The notes under the pieces were generated by a model. The model did not search any database. It worked only from the letters and a program-made list of their open reading frames with translations, and was not told the DNA's origin. Source: Pseudomonas fluorescens (lineage in GTDB: Bacteria > Pseudomonadota > Gammaproteobacteria > Pseudomonadales > Pseudomonadaceae). From it: a stretch of DNA of 64,000 bases. Location: assembly GCF_000967965.1 (NCBI RefSeq), contig NZ_LACC01000004.1:133415-197414 (forward strand), given 5' to 3'. Every line of letters begins with the position of its first letter. The first letter of the stretch is position 1. Position numbers and translations under genes: made by a program. Below, one piece after another: positions 9,673 through 17,069 of the stretch.

Positions 9673-9698
9673 CGCTACTGTCAGATCTGACAGTAGCG
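9673..9698. repeat. perfect 26-bp palindrome upstream of the delta-60 gene
   Basis: The two 13-base halves CGCTACTGTCAGA and TCTGACAGTAGCG are exact reverse complements with no spacer. The site lies 25 bases after the FhlB-like stop and 104 bases before the delta-60 start. No T-run follows on either strand, so a simple terminator is less likely than an operator or an attachment-like site. The function is unknown. Confidence 0.8.
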
Positions 9699-9802
9699 AG
9701 CATGCCTGTTTGAATATTGAATGATGCTTGTAGCGCCAGTGCTACTTCACGGGCTACACGCCCTGTACCCGTGAGCCCATCCCTCCAGGACTGGTCATCG
9801 TC

Positions 9803-11188
9803 ATGAAAATCAATGTTCAAACACCTGCTGATAACACACCCTTTCTTGATCCGTCATTTGGACAAAACGGGAAAATAATACACATGTTTCCTGGTACCAC
9901 TACCTCCCATGTCGCTGGTATGGCGATGAATGCAAACGGAAAAATCATCGTAAGCGCAACGACCTATGGCAACGATGATCAACAGTTTGGCCTGATGCGG
10001 TTAAATGAAGACGGCAATGTCGATACACAGTTTGGCGGAAGTGGTTCAAGTGGATATATCAGAGGTAACTTCTTGCCTGGAGTCAGGGCACTGGGCGGTG
10101 GGGTTTCAGTTCTGCCGGATGAAAAAATCCTGTTGTCGGGCTTCAATTACGGTGAACAGGGGTACCAGCATGTTTTGGCACGCTTTAATGACGATGGAAC
10201 ACCTGACACGGAGTTTGGTAAAAACGGGCAGATCATCATTGATCTTCCATTAACCGAACCACTTTCAAGAACCCAGCACAACGAACATGCACCCACGGCT
10301 TTCAGCATAGCGGACAGTGCGACAGTCCAATCCGATGGAACGATATTGTTGACTGTGCACGCTGCAGTTAAAGGTCAAGACGGATACGGGATTGTCATGC
10401 GGTTCCTGGCGAATGGCGTGCTCGATACAAGCTTCAACAATAGCGGGTCCGTAAAACTCAAGTTTGACGGTTATCCCGTAACCCTATCTGGACATGCACT
10501 CCAAGCGGATGGAAAGATCCTCGTCTTTGGCGGAGTCCAGAAGGAATTCGAACATGGACTTCTGGCCCGACTTGACATTGACGGGCAACTTGATACCTCA
10601 TTTGGCGCTGGCGGATTTACAACTATCAGCTACCCAAAACACTTAATCCACTGCAATCAAGTCTCCATAAAACCGGATGGGCGACTAGTCGCTATAGGCA
10701 TTGCTTACACTTATGCTGAAGACGGCTTGGGAACCAACGACTGTATGGTGATGGGTTTTACAACAGACGGTAGACCCGACACCGCGTTCAATGAAGGCAA
10801 ACCAGTTATTACACAACCCAGACCGAAAGACTGCTACTGGTTGGGGGGAGCGTCATCAATCGATGACACCACGACGACTATCGGTAATGCTCATGGACGG
10901 AGCGGTAGTGGACACAAAAGTGAGTTCCTCGTAGGCCGCTACCTGGCAAATGGGCGTCTGGATCTTCGCTTCGCCAATGGCATTGGATGGAGAACGATCT
11001 CAGTGTTTGGCATTGAGGATGCCGCGAAAACCTATGCATTGTTGCCCGACGGGAAACTATTGATAGCTGGAAACAGTTGGGTGTCTACAAGCCACCAAAT
11101 GTCATTCGTTCGACTCGCGAATGGCCGAAGAGGACAAATCGCTATAAAAATCGCCCGAAAGCTCGAACAGCGTTCGGACGATCTTTGA
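9803..11188 (+). CDS. delta-60 repeat protein
   Basis: The 461-residue product contains seven copies of a repeat of about 56-73 residues. Each copy carries LDTSFGxxG-like and QxDGKILVxG-like segments, and the copies begin near residues 15, 73, 134, 207, 263, 325 and 386. This is the delta-60 family, predicted to fold as a beta-propeller. No signal peptide or membrane segment is visible, and there is no obvious catalytic domain. Base composition and codon use are clearly more AT-rich than in the flanking flagellar genes, which suggests horizontal acquisition. It converges with the DUF2802 gene, leaving only 8 bases between them. The biological role is unknown. Confidence 0.8.
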   Translation: MKINVQTPADNTPFLDPSFGQNGKIIHMFPGTTTSHVAGMAMNANGKIIVSATTYGNDDQQFGLMRLNEDGNVDTQFGGSGSSGYIRGNFLPGVRALGGGVSVLPDEKILLSGFNYGEQGYQHVLARFNDDGTPDTEFGKNGQIIIDLPLTEPLSRTQHNEHAPTAFSIADSATVQSDGTILLTVHAAVKGQDGYGIVMRFLANGVLDTSFNNSGSVKLKFDGYPVTLSGHALQADGKILVFGGVQKEFEHGLLARLDIDGQLDTSFGAGGFTTISYPKHLIHCNQVSIKPDGRLVAIGIAYTYAEDGLGTNDCMVMGFTTDGRPDTAFNEGKPVITQPRPKDCYWLGGASSIDDTTTTIGNAHGRSGSGHKSEFLVGRYLANGRLDLRFANGIGWRTISVFGIEDAAKTYALLPDGKLLIAGNSWVSTSHQMSFVRLANGRRGQIAIKIARKLEQRSDDL

Positions 11189-11196
11189 TCTGCGTT

Positions 11197-11589
11197 TTAG
11201 TTTCTATGCAACTTGCTCATCAACTCCGCCTCCGCCTGGGTCAAGCCGCAGGACTGGGTCAGTTCGTTGACGCTGGCACCCATCCCGACCAGTCGCGCCG
11301 CCTGGGCGAACGACAGGCTGGTGGGATCGCGCTGTTCCAGCTGAACGAGTTTGTCCGGCAATGGCGCAACGATCGCCCGCAGTTCATACAGGTCTTCGCC
11401 CATGCGCACATTGCCGTTCTGGTAGTCGTCGACGCGCTTGGCCAGGTCCTTGATGCGCTGATCACGCTGCGCATCACCCTTGGCCTGTTGCGCGGCGATC
11501 TGCTTTTGACCGCGAATGTACGCCAGGAACATTGCCAGCGTGCCGGCCCAAAACAGGAACAGGACAATGACCGCAACCTCGAGAATCAA
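11197..11589 (-). CDS. DUF2802 family membrane protein, last gene of the chemotaxis operon
   Basis: The 130-residue protein has one N-terminal membrane helix (about 3-25), then a charged coiled segment and a C-terminal DUF2802-like helical region (SFAQAARLVGMGASVNELTQ). It lies directly after cheW in the same frame, separated only by the cheW TGA, so it must start at the TTG at 11589. GGAG nine bases upstream supports that start. The same gene order is known in other pseudomonads. A helix-turn-helix-like pattern near the C-terminus is suggestive, but the function is unknown. Confidence 0.85.
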   Translation of the reverse strand: MILEVAVIVLFLFWAGTLAMFLAYIRGQKQIAAQQAKGDAQRDQRIKDLAKRVDDYQNGNVRMGEDLYELRAIVAPLPDKLVQLEQRDPTSLSFAQAARLVGMGASVNELTQSCGLTQAEAELMSKLHRN

Positions 11590-12075
11590 TCAGATACTCT
11601 CCAGTTCCGACCATTCTTCTTCGCTCATCATCTTGTCGAGCTCGACCAGGATGAGCAATTCGTTGTTCTTGTTGCACACGCCTTGAATGAACTTGGCGGA
11701 CTCTTCGTTACCCACGTTCGGCGCGGTTTCGATTTCCGACTGACGCAGGTAAACCACTTCGGCCACGCTGTCGACCATGATCCCGACAACCTGCTTGTCG
11801 GCTTCGATGATGACGATACGGGTGTTGTCGCTGATCTCGGCATTCATCAGGCCGAAGCGCTGGCGGGTGTCGATCACGGTGACGACGTTACCGCGCAGGT
11901 TGATGATGCCCAGCACGTAGCTCGGGGCGCCCGGGACCGGGGCGATTTCGGTGTAGCGCAGGACTTCCTGGACGCGCATCACGTTGATGCCGTAGGTCTC
12001 GTTGTCCAGCTTGAAGGTGACCCATTGCAGGATCGGATCTTCGGAACCTTTTGCCGCCGTTGCCTTGTCATTCAT
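11590..12075 (-). CDS. cheW: chemotaxis coupling protein CheW
   Basis: CheW links chemoreceptors to the CheA kinase in polar arrays. From the ATG at 12075 the product has 161 residues with a complete CheW beta-barrel fold; recognisable blocks are WVTFKLDNETYGINVMRVQE and VLGIINLRGNVVTVIDTRQR. An open extension upstream to 12213 is not CheW-like. It follows parP by 76 bases. Confidence 0.95.
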   Translation of the reverse strand: MNDKATAAKGSEDPILQWVTFKLDNETYGINVMRVQEVLRYTEIAPVPGAPSYVLGIINLRGNVVTVIDTRQRFGLMNAEISDNTRIVIIEADKQVVGIMVDSVAEVVYLRQSEIETAPNVGNEESAKFIQGVCNKNNELLILVELDKMMSEEEWSELESI

Positions 12076-12151
12076 ACCCTGACCCCTCAAGAAACCGCCC
12101 TGGCGGTGTGTGTTCTGTGCAACATCATCAGAGTGACGTCGCCTGTTTTGT

Positions 12152-13111
12152 TTATTTGACTGATGTCGGTTTGTGGCCCGGCTTGCTGCCAGACATGTGC
12201 TTGGCGCCGCCACTTGCGATCAACTCGGCCAATGAGGCGACATCGAGCAAGGCGCACATGTGTTCAATCACCGTGCCGGCGAGCCATGGCCGCTGACCTC
12301 GATGACTTCTCCATTTGATTTCATTCGGGTTCAGGCGCAACGAACGGCTGACCTGATGCACCGCCAGCCCCCACTCGTAGCCTTGCACCGAAATCACGTA
12401 TTGCAGGCCCTGCTTGAAATCGTCGCGGTAACGGTCGGGCATGACCCAGCGCGCGGTATCGAGCACCTTGAGGTTGCCGGCCTGGCTCGGCAGGATGCCC
12501 AGGAACCACTCCGGTTGGCCGAACAACGGTGTCAACTCGTGACCGGCCAGGGAGTAAATCGACCCCAGGCACACCAGCGGCACCGCCAGGGTCAAGCCGG
12601 CGACATCGAACAGCAGGCACTCGAAGGGTTCGGCAGCCCAGGATGGACGACCATCGGTTTCCACCGGTGGCGGCGTATTGCTCAGCGGCAGGTGCACTTC
12701 GACGACGGGAGGCACCAGCGCCTGAGGCTCCTCGATCACCGGAGCCACCAGCGCTACCGGCTCTTCAATGACTGGAGCCACCAGGGTTTGCAACAGCGGC
12801 GCGAGGGTCGAAACCGGCACCAGTACGGGTTCCGGGGCTTCGACCACGGCTACGGGAGTCTTTGCCAAAGGCGCGACCACCGGCGCGGCGGCCACTGCGG
12901 TTTTCTGTGCGTCCCGGGCCTGCTCTTCGAGCACCGCGGCCTGGAACTCGTCCAACACCGCTTGCTCTTCGATGACTTTCACCGCTTCGACAACCTCAAC
13001 AAGCGCCTCGATCTCAGGCGCGAAGTCCTCGGTTGCGTCTTGCAGCAGGCTGTCCAGATACGACTGCAACGCCAGTTGCGGGCGCGATGTCGTCTTCACT
13101 GGCCGATTCAT
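12152..13111 (-). CDS. parP: CheW-domain protein ParP (polar array localisation factor)
   Basis: ParP-type proteins tether CheA and chemoreceptor arrays to the pole with the ATPase ParA/ParC. The 319-residue product has a long Ala/Val/Pro/Glu-rich N-terminal linker (about 25-155) with repeated PVIEEPxALVxPV segments. A CheW-like C-terminal domain follows (about 165-295; AEPFECLLFDVAGLTLAVPL). I choose ATG 13111 because AGGTG lies five bases upstream; a GTG at 13117 is too close to any ribosome site. The order parA-parP-cheW matches the conserved Vibrio and Pseudomonas arrangement. The name is assigned by architecture and context. Confidence 0.85.
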   Translation of the reverse strand: MNRPVKTTSRPQLALQSYLDSLLQDATEDFAPEIEALVEVVEAVKVIEEQAVLDEFQAAVLEEQARDAQKTAVAAAPVVAPLAKTPVAVVEAPEPVLVPVSTLAPLLQTLVAPVIEEPVALVAPVIEEPQALVPPVVEVHLPLSNTPPPVETDGRPSWAAEPFECLLFDVAGLTLAVPLVCLGSIYSLAGHELTPLFGQPEWFLGILPSQAGNLKVLDTARWVMPDRYRDDFKQGLQYVISVQGYEWGLAVHQVSRSLRLNPNEIKWRSHRGQRPWLAGTVIEHMCALLDVASLAELIASGGAKHMSGSKPGHKPTSVK

Positions 13112-13150
13112 TGGCACACCTGCGCGGGCGCTACGGGCATTGGGCTCATG

Positions 13151-13939
13151 TCACGCCACCTGCGCAACAAGTTGCGCCGCCAGCAGATGCTTGAGCAACG
13201 CGCGGTAAGCGAGAACGCCTCGGCTCTTGCCATCGAATTGCGAAGGCGTCAGACCGGCGCGGCTGGCATCGCGCAGGCGCGTGTCCACCGGGATGTAGCC
13301 TTGCCAGATTTCCTCGGGGAATTTGTCGCGCAGCACGCGCAACGTTCCGAGGGACGCCTGGGTGCGGCGGTCAAACAGGGTCGGCACGATGGTGAAGGGC
13401 AATGCCTGTTTGCGCGAGCGGTTGATCATCGCCAGGGTGTTGACCATACGCTCCAGGCCCTTGACCGCCAGATGTTCGGTCTGCACCGGGATCACCAGTT
13501 GCTGGCTCGCCGCCAAGGCATTGACCATCAGCACGCCGAGCAAGGGCGGGCTGTCGATCACGGCGTAATCGAAGTCTTGCCACAGTTGCGCCAGGCTCTT
13601 GGCAATCACCAGGCCCAAGCCACTCTGCCCCGGCGACTGGCGCTCAAGGGTGGCCAGTGCGGTACTGGAGGGCAACAGGGAGATGCGTTCGTCACTGGTC
13701 GACAGCAGCAGTTGACCCGGCAGGCCTTGCGGCACGCTGCCCTTGTGCAGGAACAGGTCGTAGCTGCTGTGCTCCAGGGCGTCGGGATCGTAGCCGAAGT
13801 AACTGGTCATCGAGCCGTGGGGGTCGAGATCGACTACGACCACCCGCTTGCCCGCCTCCGCCAGTAAACCGGCTAAAGCGATGGAGGAAGTGGTTTTACC
13901 GACACCACCCTTTTGATTGGCGACTGCCCAGACTCTCAT
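13151..13939 (-). CDS. parC: ParA-family ATPase (ParC-type, chemotaxis array positioning)
   Basis: The 262-residue product is a ParA/MinD-class ATPase with the deviant Walker A KGGVGKTT (10-17), the VVDLDPHGS switch and the Walker B-like AVIDSPPLLG. Position inside the che operon, directly before parP, identifies it as the chemotaxis-specific ParA (ParC) that targets arrays to the pole and to daughter cells, rather than a plasmid or chromosome partition protein. No ParB-like gene is nearby. Confidence 0.88.
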   Translation of the reverse strand: MRVWAVANQKGGVGKTTSSIALAGLLAEAGKRVVVVDLDPHGSMTSYFGYDPDALEHSSYDLFLHKGSVPQGLPGQLLLSTSDERISLLPSSTALATLERQSPGQSGLGLVIAKSLAQLWQDFDYAVIDSPPLLGVLMVNALAASQQLVIPVQTEHLAVKGLERMVNTLAMINRSRKQALPFTIVPTLFDRRTQASLGTLRVLRDKFPEEIWQGYIPVDTRLRDASRAGLTPSQFDGKSRGVLAYRALLKHLLAAQLVAQVA

Positions 13940-13982
13940 TCGGATTGTTCCTCCCGGCCGAATGGATCGACCGAGAAATAGC

Positions 13983-14873
13983 TCAACGTGTTAATGCGGG
14001 TGACGGAGAATTGACGGCGCTCTCTCGTACCGGCGACTTGACCGGTGTCGGTGCAGTTTGTGTGCCAGCACGCTTCAATGCGGCATCCGGTTGCGCATGG
14101 GCGGTTCCGGTGCCGGTCAGGCTGCGGCGAACATCGAGGTTGCGCGACACCACCAGCACCACGCGACGGTTGCGGGCGCGGCCTTCAGCGGTGGCGTTGT
14201 TGGCCACCGGCTGAAACTCGCCGTAGCCCACCGAAGCCAGGCGACCGGGGTTCACCCCCTGCATCGCCAGCATGCGCACGATGCTGGCCGAGCGGGCCGA
14301 GGACAGCTCCCAGTTGGTCGGGTACTGCGCAGTGCGGATCGGTTGATCGTCGGTGAAACCTTCGACATGGATCGGGTTGTCGAACGGCTTCAGGATCGCC
14401 GCGACCTTGTCGATGATGTTGAACGCGATGTCGCTGGGCATGGCGTCGCCGCTGCCAAACAACAGGCTGGAATTGAGCTCGATCTCGACCCACAACTCAT
14501 TGCCGCGCACGGTCATCTGGTTGGAGCTGATCAGGTCACCGAACGCCGCACTGATGTCGTCGGCGATGCTTTTCAGTGGATCGCTGGCACCGGCAACACC
14601 GGCATCGACCTGGTCACTGTCCTTGACCAGCGGCTTGGCCGGGGTCACGGTCTTCGGCCGCTCGTCACCGATGGGGATCGGCTTGAGCGAACGATCGGAA
14701 TCAGTGAAGACCCCGATCAGCGCTTCGGAAATGACCTTGTACTTGCCTTCGTTGATCGAAGAGATGGAGTACATCACTACGAAAAAGGCGAACAGCAAGG
14801 TGATGAAGTCGGCGTAGGAAACCAGCCAACGTTCATGGTTTACATGTTCATCATGTTGTCGACGACGAGCCAT
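13983..14873 (-). CDS. motD: flagellar stator protein MotD
   Basis: MotD is the peptidoglycan-anchoring stator subunit that pairs with MotC and supports torque in viscous media or swarming. From ATG 14873 the protein has 296 residues. A single membrane helix (about 17-39) carries the proton-binding Asp22 in SYADF, and an OmpA-like peptidoglycan-binding domain covers about 125-250, followed by a basic tail. Longer upstream frames run into a repeat element and should be ignored. The start codon is separated from motC by a 267-bp inverted-repeat element, so its own ribosome site is weak (CAGG only). Confidence 0.95.
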   Translation of the reverse strand: MARRRQHDEHVNHERWLVSYADFITLLFAFFVVMYSISSINEGKYKVISEALIGVFTDSDRSLKPIPIGDERPKTVTPAKPLVKDSDQVDAGVAGASDPLKSIADDISAAFGDLISSNQMTVRGNELWVEIELNSSLLFGSGDAMPSDIAFNIIDKVAAILKPFDNPIHVEGFTDDQPIRTAQYPTNWELSSARSASIVRMLAMQGVNPGRLASVGYGEFQPVANNATAEGRARNRRVVLVVSRNLDVRRSLTGTGTAHAQPDAALKRAGTQTAPTPVKSPVRESAVNSPSPALTR

Positions 14874-14876
14874 GAT

Positions 14877-15143
14877 CAGGGCCTGCTCACAGTAAATGAT
14901 GCAGCGCGTTGGCGCTGTGATTGTGCCAGGTAAGGCGCGTGACGCCGAGAATGGCTTCTCCCTTCTCAAGTCGCGCAACGCAGCCTGGCGCAATCACAGC
15001 GCCAACCCGAAGGGCAGCGCCCTGCGCGCCGCAATACGTCGTTACTCGTCGTTCATTTGAAACAACCAAACCTCTCTCCTCGTGCCTAGTCTTGCGGCTC
15101 GCAGGGCGCTGCGCGCTCCATCATTTACTGTGAGCAGGCCCTG
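14877..15143. mobile_element. 267-bp element of three paired inverted repeats between motC and motD
   Basis: The outer arms 14877-14908 and 15112-15143 are 32-bp inverted repeats with one mismatch. Two inner pairs lie between them: 14909-14930 with 14984-15005 (one mismatch in 22), and 15014-15034 with 15092-15112 (one mismatch in 21). Read as RNA from the mot promoter this folds into a compact three-way junction with 57- and 53-base loops. Removing it leaves TAA GGGAGTAATC ATG, a good Shine-Dalgarno five bases before motD. This suggests a MITE-like insertion. A short TTG-started frame (15069-14887, 60 codons) lies inside, preceded by AGGAGAGAGG. No transposase gene is present. Confidence 0.75.
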
Positions 15144-15150
15144 TACTCCC

Positions 15151-15891
15151 TTAATCCATGAAGCCCTGGAGCTTCAACTCAATGGAGCGTGGGTTTTCAC
15201 CTTCGGCGATCGACAGGAGCCCTTCCAGCAACATTTCGCGATAACGCGACTGGCGCAACGCGATGGATTTGAGTTTGGCGGCGATCGGCAACAGCACCAG
15301 GTTGGCACTGGCCACGCCGTAGATGGTGGCGACGAAGGCCACGGCGATACCGCTACCCAGTTGCGACGGATCGCCCAGGTTGCCCATGACGTGAATCAGG
15401 CCCATCACCGCACCGATGATGCCGATGGTCGGCGCGTAACCGCCCATGCTTTCGAAGACCTTCGCGGCTTCGACATCGCGGCTTTCCTGGGTGTAGAAAT
15501 CCACTTCGAGAATGCTGCGGATCGCTTCCGGCTCGGCGCCGTCAACCAGCAGTTGCAGGCCTTTACGCGCGTAGTTGTCGGGCTCGGCGTCGGCGATGCC
15601 TTCAAGGCCCAGCAGGCCTTCCTTGCGGGCGGTCAGGCTCCAGCTCACCACGCGGTCGATGCCACCGGCCAGGTCGACACGGGGCGGAAACAGGATCCAG
15701 GCGAGGATCTGCATGGCGCGCTTGAAGGCACTCATCGGTGATTGCAGCAACGCGGCGCCAATGGTGCCGCCGAGCACGATCAGCGCTGCCGGGCCGTTGG
15801 CCAGGGCGCCGAGATGACCGCCTTCAAGGTAGTTGCCGCCGATGATCGCGACAAAGGCCATGATGATGCCAATCAGGCTTAGAACATCCAT
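15151..15891 (-). CDS. motC: flagellar stator protein MotC
   Basis: MotC is the MotA-type stator subunit of the second pseudomonad stator MotCD. The 246-residue product has four membrane helices (about 3-20, 30-50, 145-167 and 178-200) with a cytoplasmic loop that contacts FliG. The first helix follows the pattern [19 protein letters not shown]. Its ATG overlaps the cheB stop by one base (TGATG), so translation is coupled. Confidence 0.95.
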   Translation of the reverse strand: MDVLSLIGIIMAFVAIIGGNYLEGGHLGALANGPAALIVLGGTIGAALLQSPMSAFKRAMQILAWILFPPRVDLAGGIDRVVSWSLTARKEGLLGLEGIADAEPDNYARKGLQLLVDGAEPEAIRSILEVDFYTQESRDVEAAKVFESMGGYAPTIGIIGAVMGLIHVMGNLGDPSQLGSGIAVAFVATIYGVASANLVLLPIAAKLKSIALRQSRYREMLLEGLLSIAEGENPRSIELKLQGFMD

Positions 15892-17021
15892 CAGATACAG
15901 GCCTCGACCAGGTGCTTGCCAATGTCGTCCAGGCTGTACACCGCGTCGGCGAGTTCAGCTTTGACGATGGCCATCGGCATGCCGTAGATCACGCAACTGG
16001 CTTCGTCCTGCGCCCAGATCGAACTGCCGCCTTGCTTGAGCATGCGCGCGCCTTCGCGACCGTCGGCGCCCATGCCGGTCAGGACCACCGCCAGAACTTT
16101 GTCACCGTAGGTCTTGGCTGCCGAACCAAAGGTGATGTCCACGCACGGCTTGTAGTTGAGACGCTCGTCACCCGGGAGGATTTTCACCGCGCCGCGGCCG
16201 TCGATCATCATCTGCTTGCCACCCGGCGCCAGCAGCGCCAGGCCCGGACGCAGGATGTCGCCATCCTCGGCTTCCTTGACGCTGATGCGGCAGAGCTTGT
16301 CCAGGCGCTCGGCGAAAGCCTTGGTGAAGGCGGCCGGCATGTGTTGGACCAGCACGATCGGGGCCGGGAAGTTGGCCGGCAACTGGGTCAACACTCGCTG
16401 CAGGGCGACCGGGCCGCCGGTGGACGTACCGATGGCCACCAGCTTGTAGACTTTGCGTTTCGGCGCGGGCGACGACGCGGTGGCCCCATGCGTACGTGCA
16501 GGGATCGGTGCCGGAGCCGGACGCACGGGCGCGCTGCTGCCGTAACTGCCGATGCTCGAAGGCGCAGGTGTTGGAGCAGGTGCGGCCACAGGGGCCGGAG
16601 CGCTGTAAGTGCTGACGCGCCGATTGCTGCGCGAGATGCTCAGGATCTTTTCGCACAGCAGTTGCTTGACCTTCTCGGGGTTGCGCGAGATGTCTTCGAA
16701 ATTCTTCGGCAGGAAGTCCACCGCGCCGGCATCCAGCGCATCGAGGGTGACCCGGGCGCCTTCGTGGGTCAGCGAGGAGAACATCAGGACCGGGGTCGGG
16801 CAGCGTTGCATGATGTGCCGCACGGCGGTGATGCCGTCCATCATCGGCATCTCGTAGTCCATGGTGATCACGTCGGGCTTGAGGGCCAGTGCCTGATCGA
16901 TCGCCTCTTTGCCGTTGGTCGCCGTGCCGACGACCTGGATATTGGAATCCGCTGAAAGAATTTCCGAGACGCGGCGGCGGAAAAACCCCGAATCGTCCAC
17001 CACCAGGACTTTGACTGCCAT
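15891..17021 (-). CDS. cheB: protein-glutamate methylesterase CheB
   Basis: CheB demethylates and deamidates chemoreceptors for adaptation. The 376-residue protein has a receiver domain (1-120, phospho-acceptor Asp55), a long Pro/Ala linker (about 140-188) and a methylesterase domain with the catalytic triad Ser200 (GTSTGG), His227 (LVQHMP) and Asp320 (GMGADG). ATG 17021 is preferred over a GTG two codons earlier because GGAG lies five bases before the ATG region. It is the CheA-phosphorylated enzyme of this operon; cheR is not in the window. Confidence 0.96.
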   Translation of the reverse strand: MAVKVLVVDDSGFFRRRVSEILSADSNIQVVGTATNGKEAIDQALALKPDVITMDYEMPMMDGITAVRHIMQRCPTPVLMFSSLTHEGARVTLDALDAGAVDFLPKNFEDISRNPEKVKQLLCEKILSISRSNRRVSTYSAPAPVAAPAPTPAPSSIGSYGSSAPVRPAPAPIPARTHGATASSPAPKRKVYKLVAIGTSTGGPVALQRVLTQLPANFPAPIVLVQHMPAAFTKAFAERLDKLCRISVKEAEDGDILRPGLALLAPGGKQMMIDGRGAVKILPGDERLNYKPCVDITFGSAAKTYGDKVLAVVLTGMGADGREGARMLKQGGSSIWAQDEASCVIYGMPMAIVKAELADAVYSLDDIGKHLVEACI

Positions 17022-17069
17022 AAACACTCCATTAGATGGAGCGAGGCCAGGCGCCCCGCTCCACCAGAA

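Noticed and set aside
14887..15133. Short frames on both strands inside the motC-motD inverted-repeat element
   Set aside because: Both encode arms of the inverted repeats, which gives the shared ending ALHHLL, and I see no independent support for a protein. Kept only as a remark in the element.
16441..16620. Ala/Pro-rich segment in CheB considered as a frameshift or insertion
   Set aside because: The frame is continuous and both flanking domains are complete; long linkers are common in pseudomonad CheB.
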